A stretch of 64,000 nt of DNA, taken from positions 30,755,456-30,819,455 of the forward strand of contig CM049312.1 of NCBI GenBank assembly GCA_026874595.1, written 5' to 3'. The first letter of the stretch is position 1; every line of letters starts with the position of its first letter. The translations under genes were made by a program, and so were the position numbers. This stretch comes from Sipunculus nudus (taxonomy: Eukaryota > Annelida > Sipuncula > Golfingiida > Sipunculidae). Below the pieces are notes generated by a model that was not told the origin of the DNA, ran no database searches, and saw nothing but the letters and a program-made list of their open reading frames with translations. Below are positions 23,353 to 35,700 of this stretch, one piece after another.

Positions 23353-26300
23353 AATCTACATATGTATACGTATTTCCTCGTACACACTAAAGCAATGTTC
23401 CTGTCTCATGACGCTACCTTGAACATTTTGAAAACTCAAGTAGAAAACTACTAATATTAAGCTGACAATGAAATTTCTATAACATAGGTTGTGAAACTGA
23501 CAAATGCTTAGTATCACGTGAACTGTGTGTCATCCATCACAGGGTCAACTATCTCATAACAGTCCGTAATCTCGCAGTTCTCTCAGAGGGTGGACCTATT
23601 CTGCACCATTGTCCCCTGTCTGTCGAGCAGCCTAGCCCCTGCAATTCGACATAATCCATAACAGCCTGGCCCTCTGGACATGATTGGTAATTTAAAGCTG
23701 ACCCTAAAAAAAGAAAAATCAATATCAATCATGTCGCTTCCTACGTCCCTACCCTCCCTGTCCCGTTCATGGTTCTTTGACAGTAGCGTAAGTTCTTACA
23801 CAAGCAACATATTGGCGCTATGCTGGCTTATTAATATAAACATATATCCAAACGATAGAATTTCACCTTTACACCAACAAATATCCGTAACAGTTTAACC
23901 GGTTGGCTTCGCATATACCCGAAATAGGAATGGACCTCACCCAACTGTGCGCATAAAAATCGGTATTGACTAATTAAAGGTGGTGAGATTCCATATGCGC
24001 GGATACGACAAATGAAAAATGCATGTTACCGTGCAATTAAAATATATGAAATGTCTCAACATGCACTATGCAAATTTCGTTCCGCGTATATAAAAAAAAT
24101 CATAAACTTAATCTGGAAATGTATAGAAATCATGCATACTTTTAGCAACAGTATAGCGAGTCTACCACATTAGCGAAATCTGTTGAACGACGAATGGCAA
24201 TAGTATTCGGGTGCGTTATATCGTCAAAGAAAGATGATATTTGTTTATCTAATTGATATCAAACAGGATTTTAAGCAAACTATCCCATCGTTAATGGCGA
24301 GTCTCCTGTCGGATCCTTTGACAGTTATTTGATTTGATTAAGTAAAATCCGCTGTGTTGCTATTAGTATAGTAATAACGGTCCATTTGAATTAATTATAA
24401 CAAAGGTGGGTGTGTTCCGACCACTTTTGTAATAATGTTAATACATTAGTAGATGGTGTTTGCGGGTGCAAATTTCTTAAAACCGCATTCGAGATTCCTC
24501 CAAAAAAAAATTTTTTCTCTGAAAATCATAATTTAGTCTCTCTCTATCCCAACAAAGGCCCAGATTTGTATTTTAGGTGTTATTACCCAAGTGACCTTTA
24601 ACACAATACGGACCTATATTACAATAATGGTTGGCACAATGGTTGGCCCTTACAAACCACTGTTGTAATAACTATTATAATAGTTACCGTAATTACAATA
24701 ATAGTTGCGATACGTGGAGCAACCACTTTTGTAATAACAATCACTATTGTAAGAATGCTTACAGAATGCTTCAGGAGCAGTCCGTCTTAAGTTTCATGTT
24801 TAAATTTCCATATTTTATATATTTGTGTTCCGTTGTAAACTGTTAATTACCTGTATTATTCTGAATACCTTGCAATCCATCCATACCTCATTATTTATAT
24901 CAATATTGAGATTAATTCCAATAGTGATCGGGTCGTGCAACCATCACCGTAATAACGGTCACTATTGTTATAAATCTAGCGGGGACTTTCACCTTACGGC
25001 TTAAAAAGCAATTCCTCTCATCGCTCATCTTGAAATGCTTTTAAGTTAATTGTAGTATTCTTGAACGTTGCAATTCATCCTTACGTCATTATTTATATCA
25101 GTAACGACATTAATTTTGACCTTTATAACAATAGTGGTCCATTCATGGCTTTGCCGCCTGACTGGGCCCTTACACAGCAGCTAGTGTTTATATACGTTGG
25201 ATATGAAAACTAGATAATGAATATAACAGATTAAACTTTACTGACATCATTCTGGACTTACATTCATTTTTCTTCTATCCCTGTTTTTCTTGCAAAGCTC
25301 CATTCTTTTCAAGCCTGTAGCTATTCACCTACATATTTTGTAGAATTTAAGTAGTTTCTGGCTTACTTCGCGTACATGTTAATGAATTGTTGGTATTTCC
25401 TGTTCAGTAGAGTTTTTTTAACGACTTTGTTACAGATGTTTGAGCTTGTTTATCTACAAGCTGTAAGTAAACAGGGTACATGCGATAATGTTGACAAAAC
25501 CCATGTAAGCTCAGGGGGTTGGTTGTATATGTGCGGATGTTTAAATCGCACTGGTTAAAAAAAAACTTTCTTTGGAAAGCTCTGGTTTGCCTGACTTGCC
25601 ACCAGATATTCTTGTTGAAGGTATTTTGATTAATTTGGCGGGCTCCAATGTATTATAAACACGTTGATATAATCATATCGGCGTTTTCTGGCTTTTTTAT
25701 AAAAAAAATTAAAAGGGTTATCTTTAGTTGATGAACGTCTGACAACGGAACAGGCAACTTTAAAGGCCTAGGTACAATTAGGTTTTTGTAGGTTACGAGT
25801 ACAGGTATACGGATAAAGATGTATCCTAACTTGAATAACGATACAGGAGTTGGGGACGGGTGTAAATAAAGATAAGGGTTAACAAAATATACAGATAAGG
25901 ATTGAGTAATATTACGTGATGTAGAGTATAGATGGAGAGGAATTAAGCAGGCCTTTCCACAGTGCATTTTTATACGATTTCTTACGAGCTGCAGCCACAA
26001 TCTTACAAAATAGCAAAATATATTGCTATTATATTTTTATATCATATAACACACTTGCCTATAAAAAATATCAATATAGATTAAACATAAACTAAACCTT
26101 ATTCAATGAGGGAAAACCTTCTTATTTAAACCCACAGAAAAAAAAATGAGATTGCGTGATTTGTTAAAAAAAAACTATTGGCACATCTATGAGCATTGTG
26201 AACTCGGCAGTGACGTCATACACAGGGTAAACCACTGTGACTATAAATTCTAGATCTCTTCAAAAACTTAGTGTTTTTGACACTGCCAGCCCCAAATATT

Positions 26301-27284
26301 CAAGGAAGAATAAAAACAACATATATTCGTAGATGTAAGTAATTTTAAATTTTGTCTGTGATTTTGCAACAGCCAATCACATCAGGGCCCAGTCTCTGTT
26401 GCAATACTCCATACACACAACACCGCCAGGTGCTCAGGTTAACCTAACCTAAAAACAACTATTTCGGGCCAAAATATATAAATGGTGACGATAAGGCGTT
26501 CTCATATAATATTATAAACGCACATTAAATATTTGTTCAGCAATATTGAATACTGAGTAAGTATAAATTTTAGTTTCTCAACATGCGTTAAGCGTATATT
26601 ACTCTTCTGTGACCTGATTTCGGGTTTGAAAGGCGCCTGCTTTTTAGAAGTTCTCTGGAGTGTTTTAAGTTTCAAGGTCAATATGTTATGATATTTGCTT
26701 CAATAACGTATGGTCCGACAATCGGAGGGACAGACCGAGACCGACGGAGAAAGGCTATTATATCTCAGATGACATTCATCCAAGTGAACTAAAATAGTTA
26801 CGGTTTATATTGAAACAGAAATCGGTACGGTATTTTTCAGAAAATGACCACGTTTGGTGAAGTATTGGTTGGGATTTTTTTGCTAAGGAAGCTGCAGGAG
26901 AAAGTGAATGCAGCTGGGTGTGAATACATATTAGTCAGTTAAAACTTTAAAGATGTATACGAATAGGCTTGTCCCTTCTTTCTTACAAAAAAAGGTGGGC
27001 GACGGGATATAAAGAAGATGTGCGGTATGAAGCCCCCTCAAACTAGTTCATAGTCGCATAGTTTTAAAACAGTAGTTTCCCTACTTTGGCTTTCCTTGGG
27101 TTCTTCAAGAAACGAAGATAGGCTGACTTTCCTGATGTTTCAATAACACAACTGGCGCATTCCATATCCTCAATGTCTTTGAAATGCATAAACCGAAGAA
27201 TATCGAGGATAATAAGACAAAATTATAAAATGATTAACGGAATTATCTGGAAATGAAATCAAATTGAAAGTGTTATGCGTCATC

Positions 27285-28418
27285 AAAGTATGGTGAGCAA
27301 AAGGCTATCCCCATCTGCCCTGAAACAAGGCCTTTAATTATGACACTTAAATTGTTTATATGACCATGTTATGTTACTGTTCAGTTAAATTTCAACCAAA
27401 ATATTTTAAAACTAGATCGGACAATGGTCCTCGGAGGGCCCCGCGTTTCTGCTAGTGCTGGACTAGTTTACATATGGGTGAAAAATTAAGTTAAATTTGA
27501 AAAATATGACAAACAGAAACAGGTTTTTATCCATATGCATGAGGGAAAAATCCTACTGGATCAAATGATATTAAAGAAGATATGTCTGAAATAATGTGTG
27601 CAATAGAAAATCACCGAATGTAGTCTGTTAGCCATATTTGATTTTCAGCAAGTCTGTAATTCAATAGGTCTGGAGCCCTTATAGGTACCAAGGATCCCTG
27701 TGAATTTGGGTTAGCTGCATTATGTTGTTGAGTTATCGCTCGCAAAAATATCAGCGATGGGGCTATGGGGGCCATTTTGGAATTCCAACAGGTCTGTAAT
27801 TCAATTGGTCTGGAGCCGTCCTAAGTACCAACCATCACTGTGAATTTGGGAAAGCTGCAGTATGTTGTTGTTGAGTTATCGTGCGCGAAAGTGAATCAGC
27901 GATCGGGCTGTGGCGGCCATATTGGAATTCTGACAGGTCTGTAATTCAAAAAGTCTGGAGCCCTTATGAGTACTAACCATCCCTGTGAATTTGGGAAAGC
28001 TGCAGTACGTTGTTGTTGAGTTATCGTGCGCGAAAGAAAATCAGCGATCGGGCTGTGGCGGCCATATTGGAATTCCGACAGGTCTGTAATTCCAAAATTT
28101 TGGAGCCCTTATGGGTACAAACGATCCCTGTGAATTTGGGAAAGCTGCAGTACGTTGTTGTTGAATTATTGCGTGCGAAAAATAATCTGCGAGTGGGCTG
28201 TGGCGGCCATATTGGAATTCCGACATGTCTGTAATTCGGTAGGTCTGGGACCGTCATAGGTATCAATCATCCCTGTGATTTAGGGAAAGCTTCAGCATGT
28301 TGTTGCTGATTTATCGTGCGCGAAAGAAAGTGTCACTGACGGAAGGACGGAAGGACGGACGGACGGACTGACACGGTGATTACTAAAGGGCACCGCTTGT
28401 CAAGCGGGTCCTACTTAT
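27285..28418 (+). mobile_element. Insertion in copy A with 145-bp minisatellite and 3' hairpin
   Basis: Copy B lacks this segment (B is continuous around 55760-55810); the left boundary is approximate. It contains about four and a half repeats of 145 bp starting near GGTCTGTAATTC (27651, 27791, 27936, 28081, 28226), a GACGGAAGGACGG simple repeat (about 28333-28370), and a terminal hairpin CCGCTTG-T-CAAGCGG (28393-28407) some 10 bases before the right boundary. Minisatellite, simple repeat and 3' hairpin fit a Helitron-like non-autonomous element; this is inference. Open frames over the minisatellite are shadows. Confidence 0.65.
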
Positions 28419-28615
28419 ATATTTATAAAGACTTTCATGGTTACTCAAGTTAACCCGATACTGGAGTATTCGTGAAATCTTTCAGGAGAACCGCCTGACA
28501 AATCAAGCAAAAGTGACTACCTGAAGCAGGAAATGGTGAACATTAATGATTTTTATTTACAATGATTTAAAATATCCTTGACGGACTTTAAAGTGCTTTC
28601 CTCTTAGTATGTATA

Positions 28616-28618
<3 letters not shown>

Positions 28619-28655
<37 letters not shown>
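28619..28655. repeat. (GA)n microsatellite
   Basis: About 18 GA dinucleotides, absent from the matching place in copy B (near 56010). Confidence 0.95.
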
Positions 28656-28656
<1 letters not shown>

Positions 28657-28877
28657 TTCGTGCGTAGGTTTATCGGCAGAACTATAGATTTATTTCTTTT
28701 AACATAGTGTTGCTTTTTACGTTTTGAAAAGGGGATATGGACTTCCTTATTTGAATGGAAATTTAACTTTATATCATAATGATGATAACGGCTACTGTGC
28801 TGATGATAGTTTTATTATACAATTTCATTTAAGTATCTGTTTTAATATCATTTCCGGGGTGTACGTGACAGTCTTTG

Positions 28878-28953
28878 ACGCTCAGAGTCTGTGGCACTCT
28901 TCAGATGTTGTAGTCTGATTAGGTATCTGAAGAGTGCCACCCGCTCTGAGCGT
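28878..28953. other. Long near-perfect hairpin at duplication edge
   Basis: Two 28-base arms (28878-28905 and 28926-28953) are inverted complements at 25 of 28 positions, with a 20-base loop. The mismatches cluster in one internal loop ten bases from the outer end. Homology with copy B stops just before the left arm. The size would suit either a foldback element or a microRNA-like precursor; neither can be decided here. Confidence 0.75.
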
Positions 28954-29013
28954 GTGGTATAAAACTAATTAGTCATGAAAAGTCTGCAGAAATTCTAGTT
29001 TAGTTCTTTCTAT

Positions 29014-29018
<5 letters not shown>

Positions 29019-29076
<58 letters not shown>
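29019..29076. repeat. (AT)n microsatellite
   Basis: About 29 AT dinucleotides, 480 bases upstream of the first coding exon. The rest of 28954-29540 shows no recognisable gene or repeat. Confidence 0.97.
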
Positions 29077-29079
<3 letters not shown>

Positions 29080-29552
29080 AGTAACTAACAGGCCGCTTTG
29101 TCCTGTGCGAGCTTAATTGACCATGATTATGAAATTTAACAATTTTTCGTGATGATTTGCTTGACAACTCCTGGTAAGCATCGTTCATCGGTATGTTACT
29201 TTAGCATACTTAAGGGTTATTAGCAGGTTCAGCAGGGTTATATTACCTCCTCCCTCAAAAGCCGGATGCATATTTCTGATGGAATTTGGTAAATTTGGTC
29301 CCAATGATGACACTCAGGCAGATCGGTCATTATTGTAACAATGGGTATGGCCCTGTGTCATGATGCTGGGACATTAGGGAGTATACAGGGCATTAACAGC
29401 CACTCAGTGTCATTCTTGCTCTATGCACTCGACGAAGTTGATGTAAGCCTGATGTTCGTTTGGTACTATGTCATTAAACGTAAAACAGAGAATTGAATTA
29501 GAGATTATTTTCGTGAATAAATATATGTATGTATATTTTGAAGGTGAACAAG

Positions 29553-29742
29553 ATGATGAAGACCTACACAGCTGGATTTGTTCTGGTAGTTCTCTGCTCA
29601 GTTATCCTTATTGGGAAGACCTAAGCGGATCTCTGCGATATCAATCCTTGTCAGAATGGAGGGAGATGCCACAACAACAGATGGTCAAAAGATTATTACT
29701 GCTATTGTGACTGGCCGTATTTTGGTAGAAACTGTGAGAAAG
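29553..29742 (+). CDS. Exon: signal peptide and EGF domain 1
   Basis: The frame from ATG 29553 encodes a basic start (MMKTY) and a hydrophobic core ([14 protein letters not shown]), a good signal peptide. TAA at 29622-29624 follows, then in the same frame [15 protein letters not shown] and [15 protein letters not shown], a complete EGF domain. The donor is G|GTAGTA at 29743. An acceptor TTGAAG just before 29544 would make this exon 29544-29742. An alternative weak acceptor ending at 29625 would drop both the stop and the signal peptide and require an unseen upstream coding exon ending in phase 1. Confidence 0.75.
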
Positions 29743-32700
29743 GTAGTACATTTTTTTAAAATCTTATTAACCATTAAACATAAAATAATAATAAAATTTA
29801 AAAGTTAACTATGGATGTCACAGAATATGAAGGGCAAGGTCCACACATACACGCATATATATTCACAGAAAAGTTGTCAAAATTTTCAAAATAATCATGA
29901 ATTGTCAACTGACCTATTGGCAACCATGCTTTCCACATGCTAGTAAACGAGATTATGTTTGGATATGTCTTATTGAAGATTTAAGATCGACATTGTGAGA
30001 ACCTAGTCAGTTATTGATTTAAAGTAAGTGAGTTGGGCATGTCATAGATAGGGATTTACATGTATTAAATGTTCATTTATATTTGCTTTCAAAATATAAG
30101 GAGCCTTTATCCGCGTCAGGAATGCTGATTTTATCCACTATATGAAAGTTTCCATAGACGACACTCTTCAGAGCATAGATCCGGTGGACCCTTTTTAACA
30201 GATTATTCTTTCAGTGAGTCCGTGTGTCAGCGGTAACCCGTGTAAGAACGGAGGATCATGCCGCTCGTCTGCATATTCACTGGGATTTTACTGTAACTGT
30301 CCAACCACCCACGTTGGAATAACTTGTGAAAAAGGTAAAGTCAATATTAAATAAAAATACAAACTTGATAGGCAAACTTTAAAGATTCAGATGAAACCGT
30401 AGATATTTCAAAAAGTTTGTCTATTTTTAAACAATACAGAGCAGCAATCGTATTTTGGTTGTTTTCTCTAATTATGACTCTATGTAAATACATCTGAGTT
30501 GCAGTCGGATTGGGACTAGTTGACAGGGCGGCAACACTCCATGTCATATTATTTTGTATTCTGGTGTCACCCTGGCCAGGTGTCTACAGCATCTGCTGCT
30601 TATAGGTGTGTGGTCATCCCACCTGCTGGGTCCTAGCACCAAAGAACCCCCCATCCCCAACACACACACACCTTGTACGTGTTTGATGCATGGTTGTCGG
30701 GCACTTCCTTTACATTAAACCTGTAGAGAGCATACTTTGGATGGGGACAGACCGTAAAAATTATCACTACCCTTAGTCGAGGGTTGAACGCAGCAGTTCA
30801 AGCCTTTAAGTCCTGTGATCTACAACTAGAGACTTACACAAAATACGCGGTAAGCACGACCTATATAATCTTCATGATAAAAAGATGCATAATTTTCATA
30901 GAGACAATATGTCAAAATGTAAACCCAGGCATTTCCTTTCATTGAAGATAATCCTTGTCTAAAAGACCAAACTCTATGTCAGAATGGTGGCTCCTGCTAT
31001 TCATCCCATTGGAGTGACAAAGGTTACCACTGCCGCTGCCCTCGTGGGTATGGTGGAAACAACTGTGAACTGAGTAAGATTTACTTTTCAAGATTTTTTA
31101 AATTTATCAAATAAAAAAAAGTGTTATGTATATTTAAAGTAATTCTTAATAAAAACGTTTACATTTATACATTGGGTGTTCCTGTTATTTATGCTAGAAA
31201 CTCTTTTATGATATAATTCCATGTTGTGTCAAAAATCGAGATTACCTATAACTGATTGATGACTCTAAGGAATTACTACCTCTACAGAATCACGCTGTGA
31301 CGAGAATCCATGCGAAAACGGGGGTACTTGTCGAGACAATTACTGGAGTAAGGAGCGGATTTACAGATGTACCTGTCCTGAAAACTACAAAGGGGACAAC
31401 TGTCAGTTTGGTTAGAATATTTCATTAAACTGTGTACATATATATTATTGATTATTAAAATTATTGAATTATTATCAATATTATTGGTTATTGAGTATAA
31501 CCATTAACATCCATTTGTGCAGGTTCATGGTGAAGATAATCAATTCATTGGTTAAAAGTGTCATAAAACTAAGTTTTATATTATTTCTTTATACAGTCAA
31601 TCCCGCTTATTGTCATATCGGTGGTGCATGAATAAATTATGATATTAACCGGGATGTGACATTATGCGGGCTTCAACATCCATGTCCTTTGGAGTCACAG
31701 AAGAAGCGTTATGTCTAAAAAAATATTTAATAAATCGTCAATAAAAAGGAGACAGAAACGTTTATGAATATTTTTATTGCACAACGGCATATCAAATTGC
31801 CGCAAAAACTGCCAAAAATCCGACTTGCCAACAGAAAGAGACGTAGCGTTTGGGTCATGAGGTCAAATGTCTGGAAATATGCGGCACAGTTATAAGTTGT
31901 CATACCAGTGTTTCGCCGCAGTTTTGCGGCACAGTTATAACGTGATTTGTAACAAAAGTTGTCATACCAGTGTCAACTTTCTTAAGTTTCGCCGTCATTG
32001 AGATTTTTGACCGGGTATCTCCTCCAGTGCTCAAAAAACCTCCAGCTTTTCGTGGACCTTTAAAGGGGATTTCCAGTCGTAAGCAACGTTTAAAGCTCGT
32101 GCTTCATATCATCTCAGCGAAACGTAACTGAGGTGTAAACCGCGGCCTTTTAAAGGCCAGGAGTTCATTTCATATGAAATGTGATCGCAAACATTGCCCT
32201 TGCAGATTTACCATTGTTTATATAGGAAATGGTTTGGGATTTCAGATTCACGTGACAATAAACGGGATTTTCTATTAACCGATATGACTTAAAGAGGGCT
32301 CGACTGTATAATGTTCAACTTGCCATAGGCATTATATTGTATGGTGTGGCATGAAATAAGATAGAAATAAACACATTCTTACGCTGTTTACCGTTTCATA
32401 ACCTGTAGATTCCTGATTTCATTCATTTCTTTCAGTGGATCCATGCAAGTCACCTCCATGTCAGAATGGTGGCTCTTGCTATTCTCACATGAGTTATGGC
32501 TCAACACAAAAGTATGAATATTACTGCAATTGTCCAAACACGTACTATGGCGAAAACTGCCAACACGGTAAGGCCTGTTAAATTCAGTACAAAGTAAATT
32601 CAGGCAAACCTTCGTATATTCATCATGGTCTTTCTGTATGTATGTTTATTGTGCAAGTTGGAATTGCTTTTAATTTCCAGAGTTAATTCTAAAGAATCAT

Positions 32701-35700
32701 TTGGCACGTGCTATCAATAACAATTTACAAGGAATATTAGATATCGTCTGATCTGTTTTTAAAAATAGTATTTTTTTTTATAAATTTGTGATACCAACCT
32801 TTCTCATTTATAACCAGAATAAGATTTAGTTCAGTTTATAAATACATTATTTCTTTTCTTTGAACTACAGCCAGCGAGTGTCAAACAAAGATTTGTTACA
32901 ATGGAGGGACATGCTACACTTATGGTGATGGCGAAGCAAGTTGTAGCTGTGCCGAAGGTTTCAGAGGACCCACGTGCCAGAAGAGTATGTCCCTTATGAG
33001 CAATATCCTTAAATGAATGTTAAATAGACAAATAACACACATAACTTAAAAAATAGAAGGCTACACCGCAGTCTATGCATACCTATATAGGCATATAAGT
33101 CTGATATACTAATATGTTTACTATTTAATTACTATTATTTAATACTTAAAACGCTAAAAAAATAGTTCAGGTTATAAAAAAATAGGTTATAAACTTAAAC
33201 TTACAAATGTCCATCGTGCCAAACACGAACGTAAACTGCTTATATTAAACGTTTTGAACTGCCTTTAACAGAAATCTGCCCTGTGAAGGAAATTTGTCGA
33301 AGCCGATACAGGGGAACAACAGATTTCAACAACTGCACGTAAGTTGATATTTTCTTAACGTATTTCAAAGAAAGTATAATGAAAAATTATACAACCACTA
33401 TAACAAATTGCTATCAGTAACCATTGGAATACGTTTAATTTTGAAGATGTAACATTTAATCTTCAATGAATTCAACAGGGAAACTATCCGTACCAATAAC
33501 GCGGAACTGGCCACTTGTGCCAGCATACGATATGAGGAAATTAAACAAAGAAAAAGCTGTGACTGTATAAATGAGGATGTCGCAGAGGACATTCGAAGAA
33601 TATACATAGACACCTCAGATGAAGAAGCAATGACGTGTCTTTATAGGGCATACCGTGAGTGTGTAATAAATATATTGGCGTCTTGCATGTTGAATTTGCC
33701 TTCATAGTCATAACTAAGCTCAAAGGGTAAGTCAAAGAGAATGATAATATCCAAATACGCTAATACTTAAAGAAAACCTCGCATAATTGCTTTCGTTATC
33801 GAAATGTTAGTTTCCGTAAAAGAAAACATTTCTCCCTTGTACCTACACACCTTTACTGAAATAGTTTAAGTAAGTTACTGTGTTTGTGTGCACGTGTAAC
33901 TTATCCAAAATGAATATAATAAAAACCGTTTTAACTAAGGATGCATATGAAATTCATGTCATTCCAATTTGATACCTCAGAATAATTCATCTTTTTTTTT
34001 TAATTCATCTGCCTAAACCCATTTTATGATGTGATGGAGTAATAACAGCGAGTTGATTTTTCACTAAATGAAATTCTCTAGGTATTATGGGAGGCAACTG
34101 CCTTCGATGAAACACATCAGGATACATTTCTAATCGTTTATAAAATCGGTGAGGCTATCTCTTACATGTTTTAGAAGAAGATTGGGGATCCTGCTCTGCG
34201 GATGCCGTGACGTGCATTGATGTATTCCGACAGGTCTTTGGAGGACCAACACGAGGATGCAATGAAACAACTAAGTAAGTGTGCTTCGATCCCTTAAACG
34301 TTCGAAAAATTTATAAAATGTTCAATAAAGTTTGTGGTGTTGTGGCGACCAAGCTGGAGTTCGTTCATGTGCGTGATTAGGGGCTGGAGATAACTGGTCA
34401 GTTTGAAAAGAACCGTGTGTACGTTAAAGATACCAAATTTGCTCATTCTGACACCTTGCATGAAGTTGGAAAATATAACAATGTTGACCTTACACCTATC
34501 ATGGAAGTTCCGTGCTAGGACACAACATAAAAAGAGTAATAAATATAAAATTCTTTCATGCGAGTCAGATTTGGGCAGCGAGATAAGGAGAATGCCCTTA
34601 AACCAAAAGTAAGTTCACACTATTTACAAATTTACAAGTGACAACATACATAATTTATCCACAAACAACATCTTAGTTTCCTCTAAGATACGAGAGTATG
34701 CGTACTAAGATGTTTAATTTTCGAGGGGTATTAGTTAATCCCCGTTTATGTGTGTGTGTGTTTGTATATGTTTTTGTATACAAATTCAATCCCGTAATCA
34801 TGAACAGTATGTCTTAAAATAAGCAAGCATTTTGTGAATGGGCCAATAAGAGTTTATTAGAATTTGGTGTAGATCCGGCAACCTAATCTGGATTCAGGAA
34901 CGTCACTTATTCACCTGGGAATATGCATGGGCATATGAATGAATGCAAACACGGTGTTTGGAGCATTCCTTAATAACACCCCCCCCCTACTACACACACA
35001 CAATCCGCACATACCAAAGACTTGCATTCCTTAGAATGCAGATTTCTAGGTTGAATTGTAAACAAGAATCAACAACAAATGGCACTGCACACGGACAAGA
35101 CATGTAATAATAAATTCCTAAAACAAGAGTTCAGTATATGATATTTTTGTCATGCAGAGTAGAGTAACATTTATAATCAATCATCTACACCTAGAAAGCT
35201 ATTTAATCTGTTCCATAATAAATTATGTTGAACAAATTTCCCGTTATGAATTGCTACTTGTCTCTCAATAGTATAGTATAATTTTATATGTTTAACAGCC
35301 TCATTTAGAGTAAACGGGCGATCTTTACGTCTTGCCACATAGTGTATATTGTTTTTTACAAATAGCCATTTTAACCTGTTTTCAGGGAAACAATGAATAG
35401 CTGCATAGAGCGATATGAACGCGGGGCTCTGGACCTGAATACCTGCCAAGCAGCGAAAATGACGTTGAAAATTGTCTACAAGTATAGGCATTTCGTAACG
35501 ATGATATGCGCCGGTGAGATGTTTAATTAATACCGAACTCCGTACTTGAAGTATGACAGGACACGAACCAAGAGAGCTATTTGCTTGAGATTTAATCAGT
35601 TTGGTTGGTTATGTGTATTTGATTATTTCAGGCAATCTTACTTATGGTTTTATAACACGTATACGTCAGTACGACTTTTGCTCTACTCGCCTATGTTTTA

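Larger units (their letters stand above)
21375..28876. repeat. Segmental duplication copy A, right part
   Basis: Collinear with 47690-56211. Shared landmarks are CCGACTCTTTACGTTTCTCG (21393, 47707), GCTGCCATCTGGGGGCA, the TA tract at 23296, and TATCATTT.CGGGG near the right end. Copy A has a 1.1 kb insertion near 27285-28418 that is absent from B. It lacks three insertions present in B, and the site AGATGAGACAC near 22749 is the empty site for the hAT-type element of B. I see no exon with both splice consensus and an open frame conserved between the copies. Confidence 0.88.

Noticed and set aside
26211-26218. Perfect TGACGTCA (CRE) in copy A
   Set aside because: The matching place in copy B has GTGTCGTCAT, so it is not conserved; a single 8-mer is expected by chance.
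35177-35491. 104-codon frame on the minus strand
   Set aside because: It overlaps exon 10 of the EGF-repeat gene in antisense; the plus-strand exon has splice borders and correct phase.
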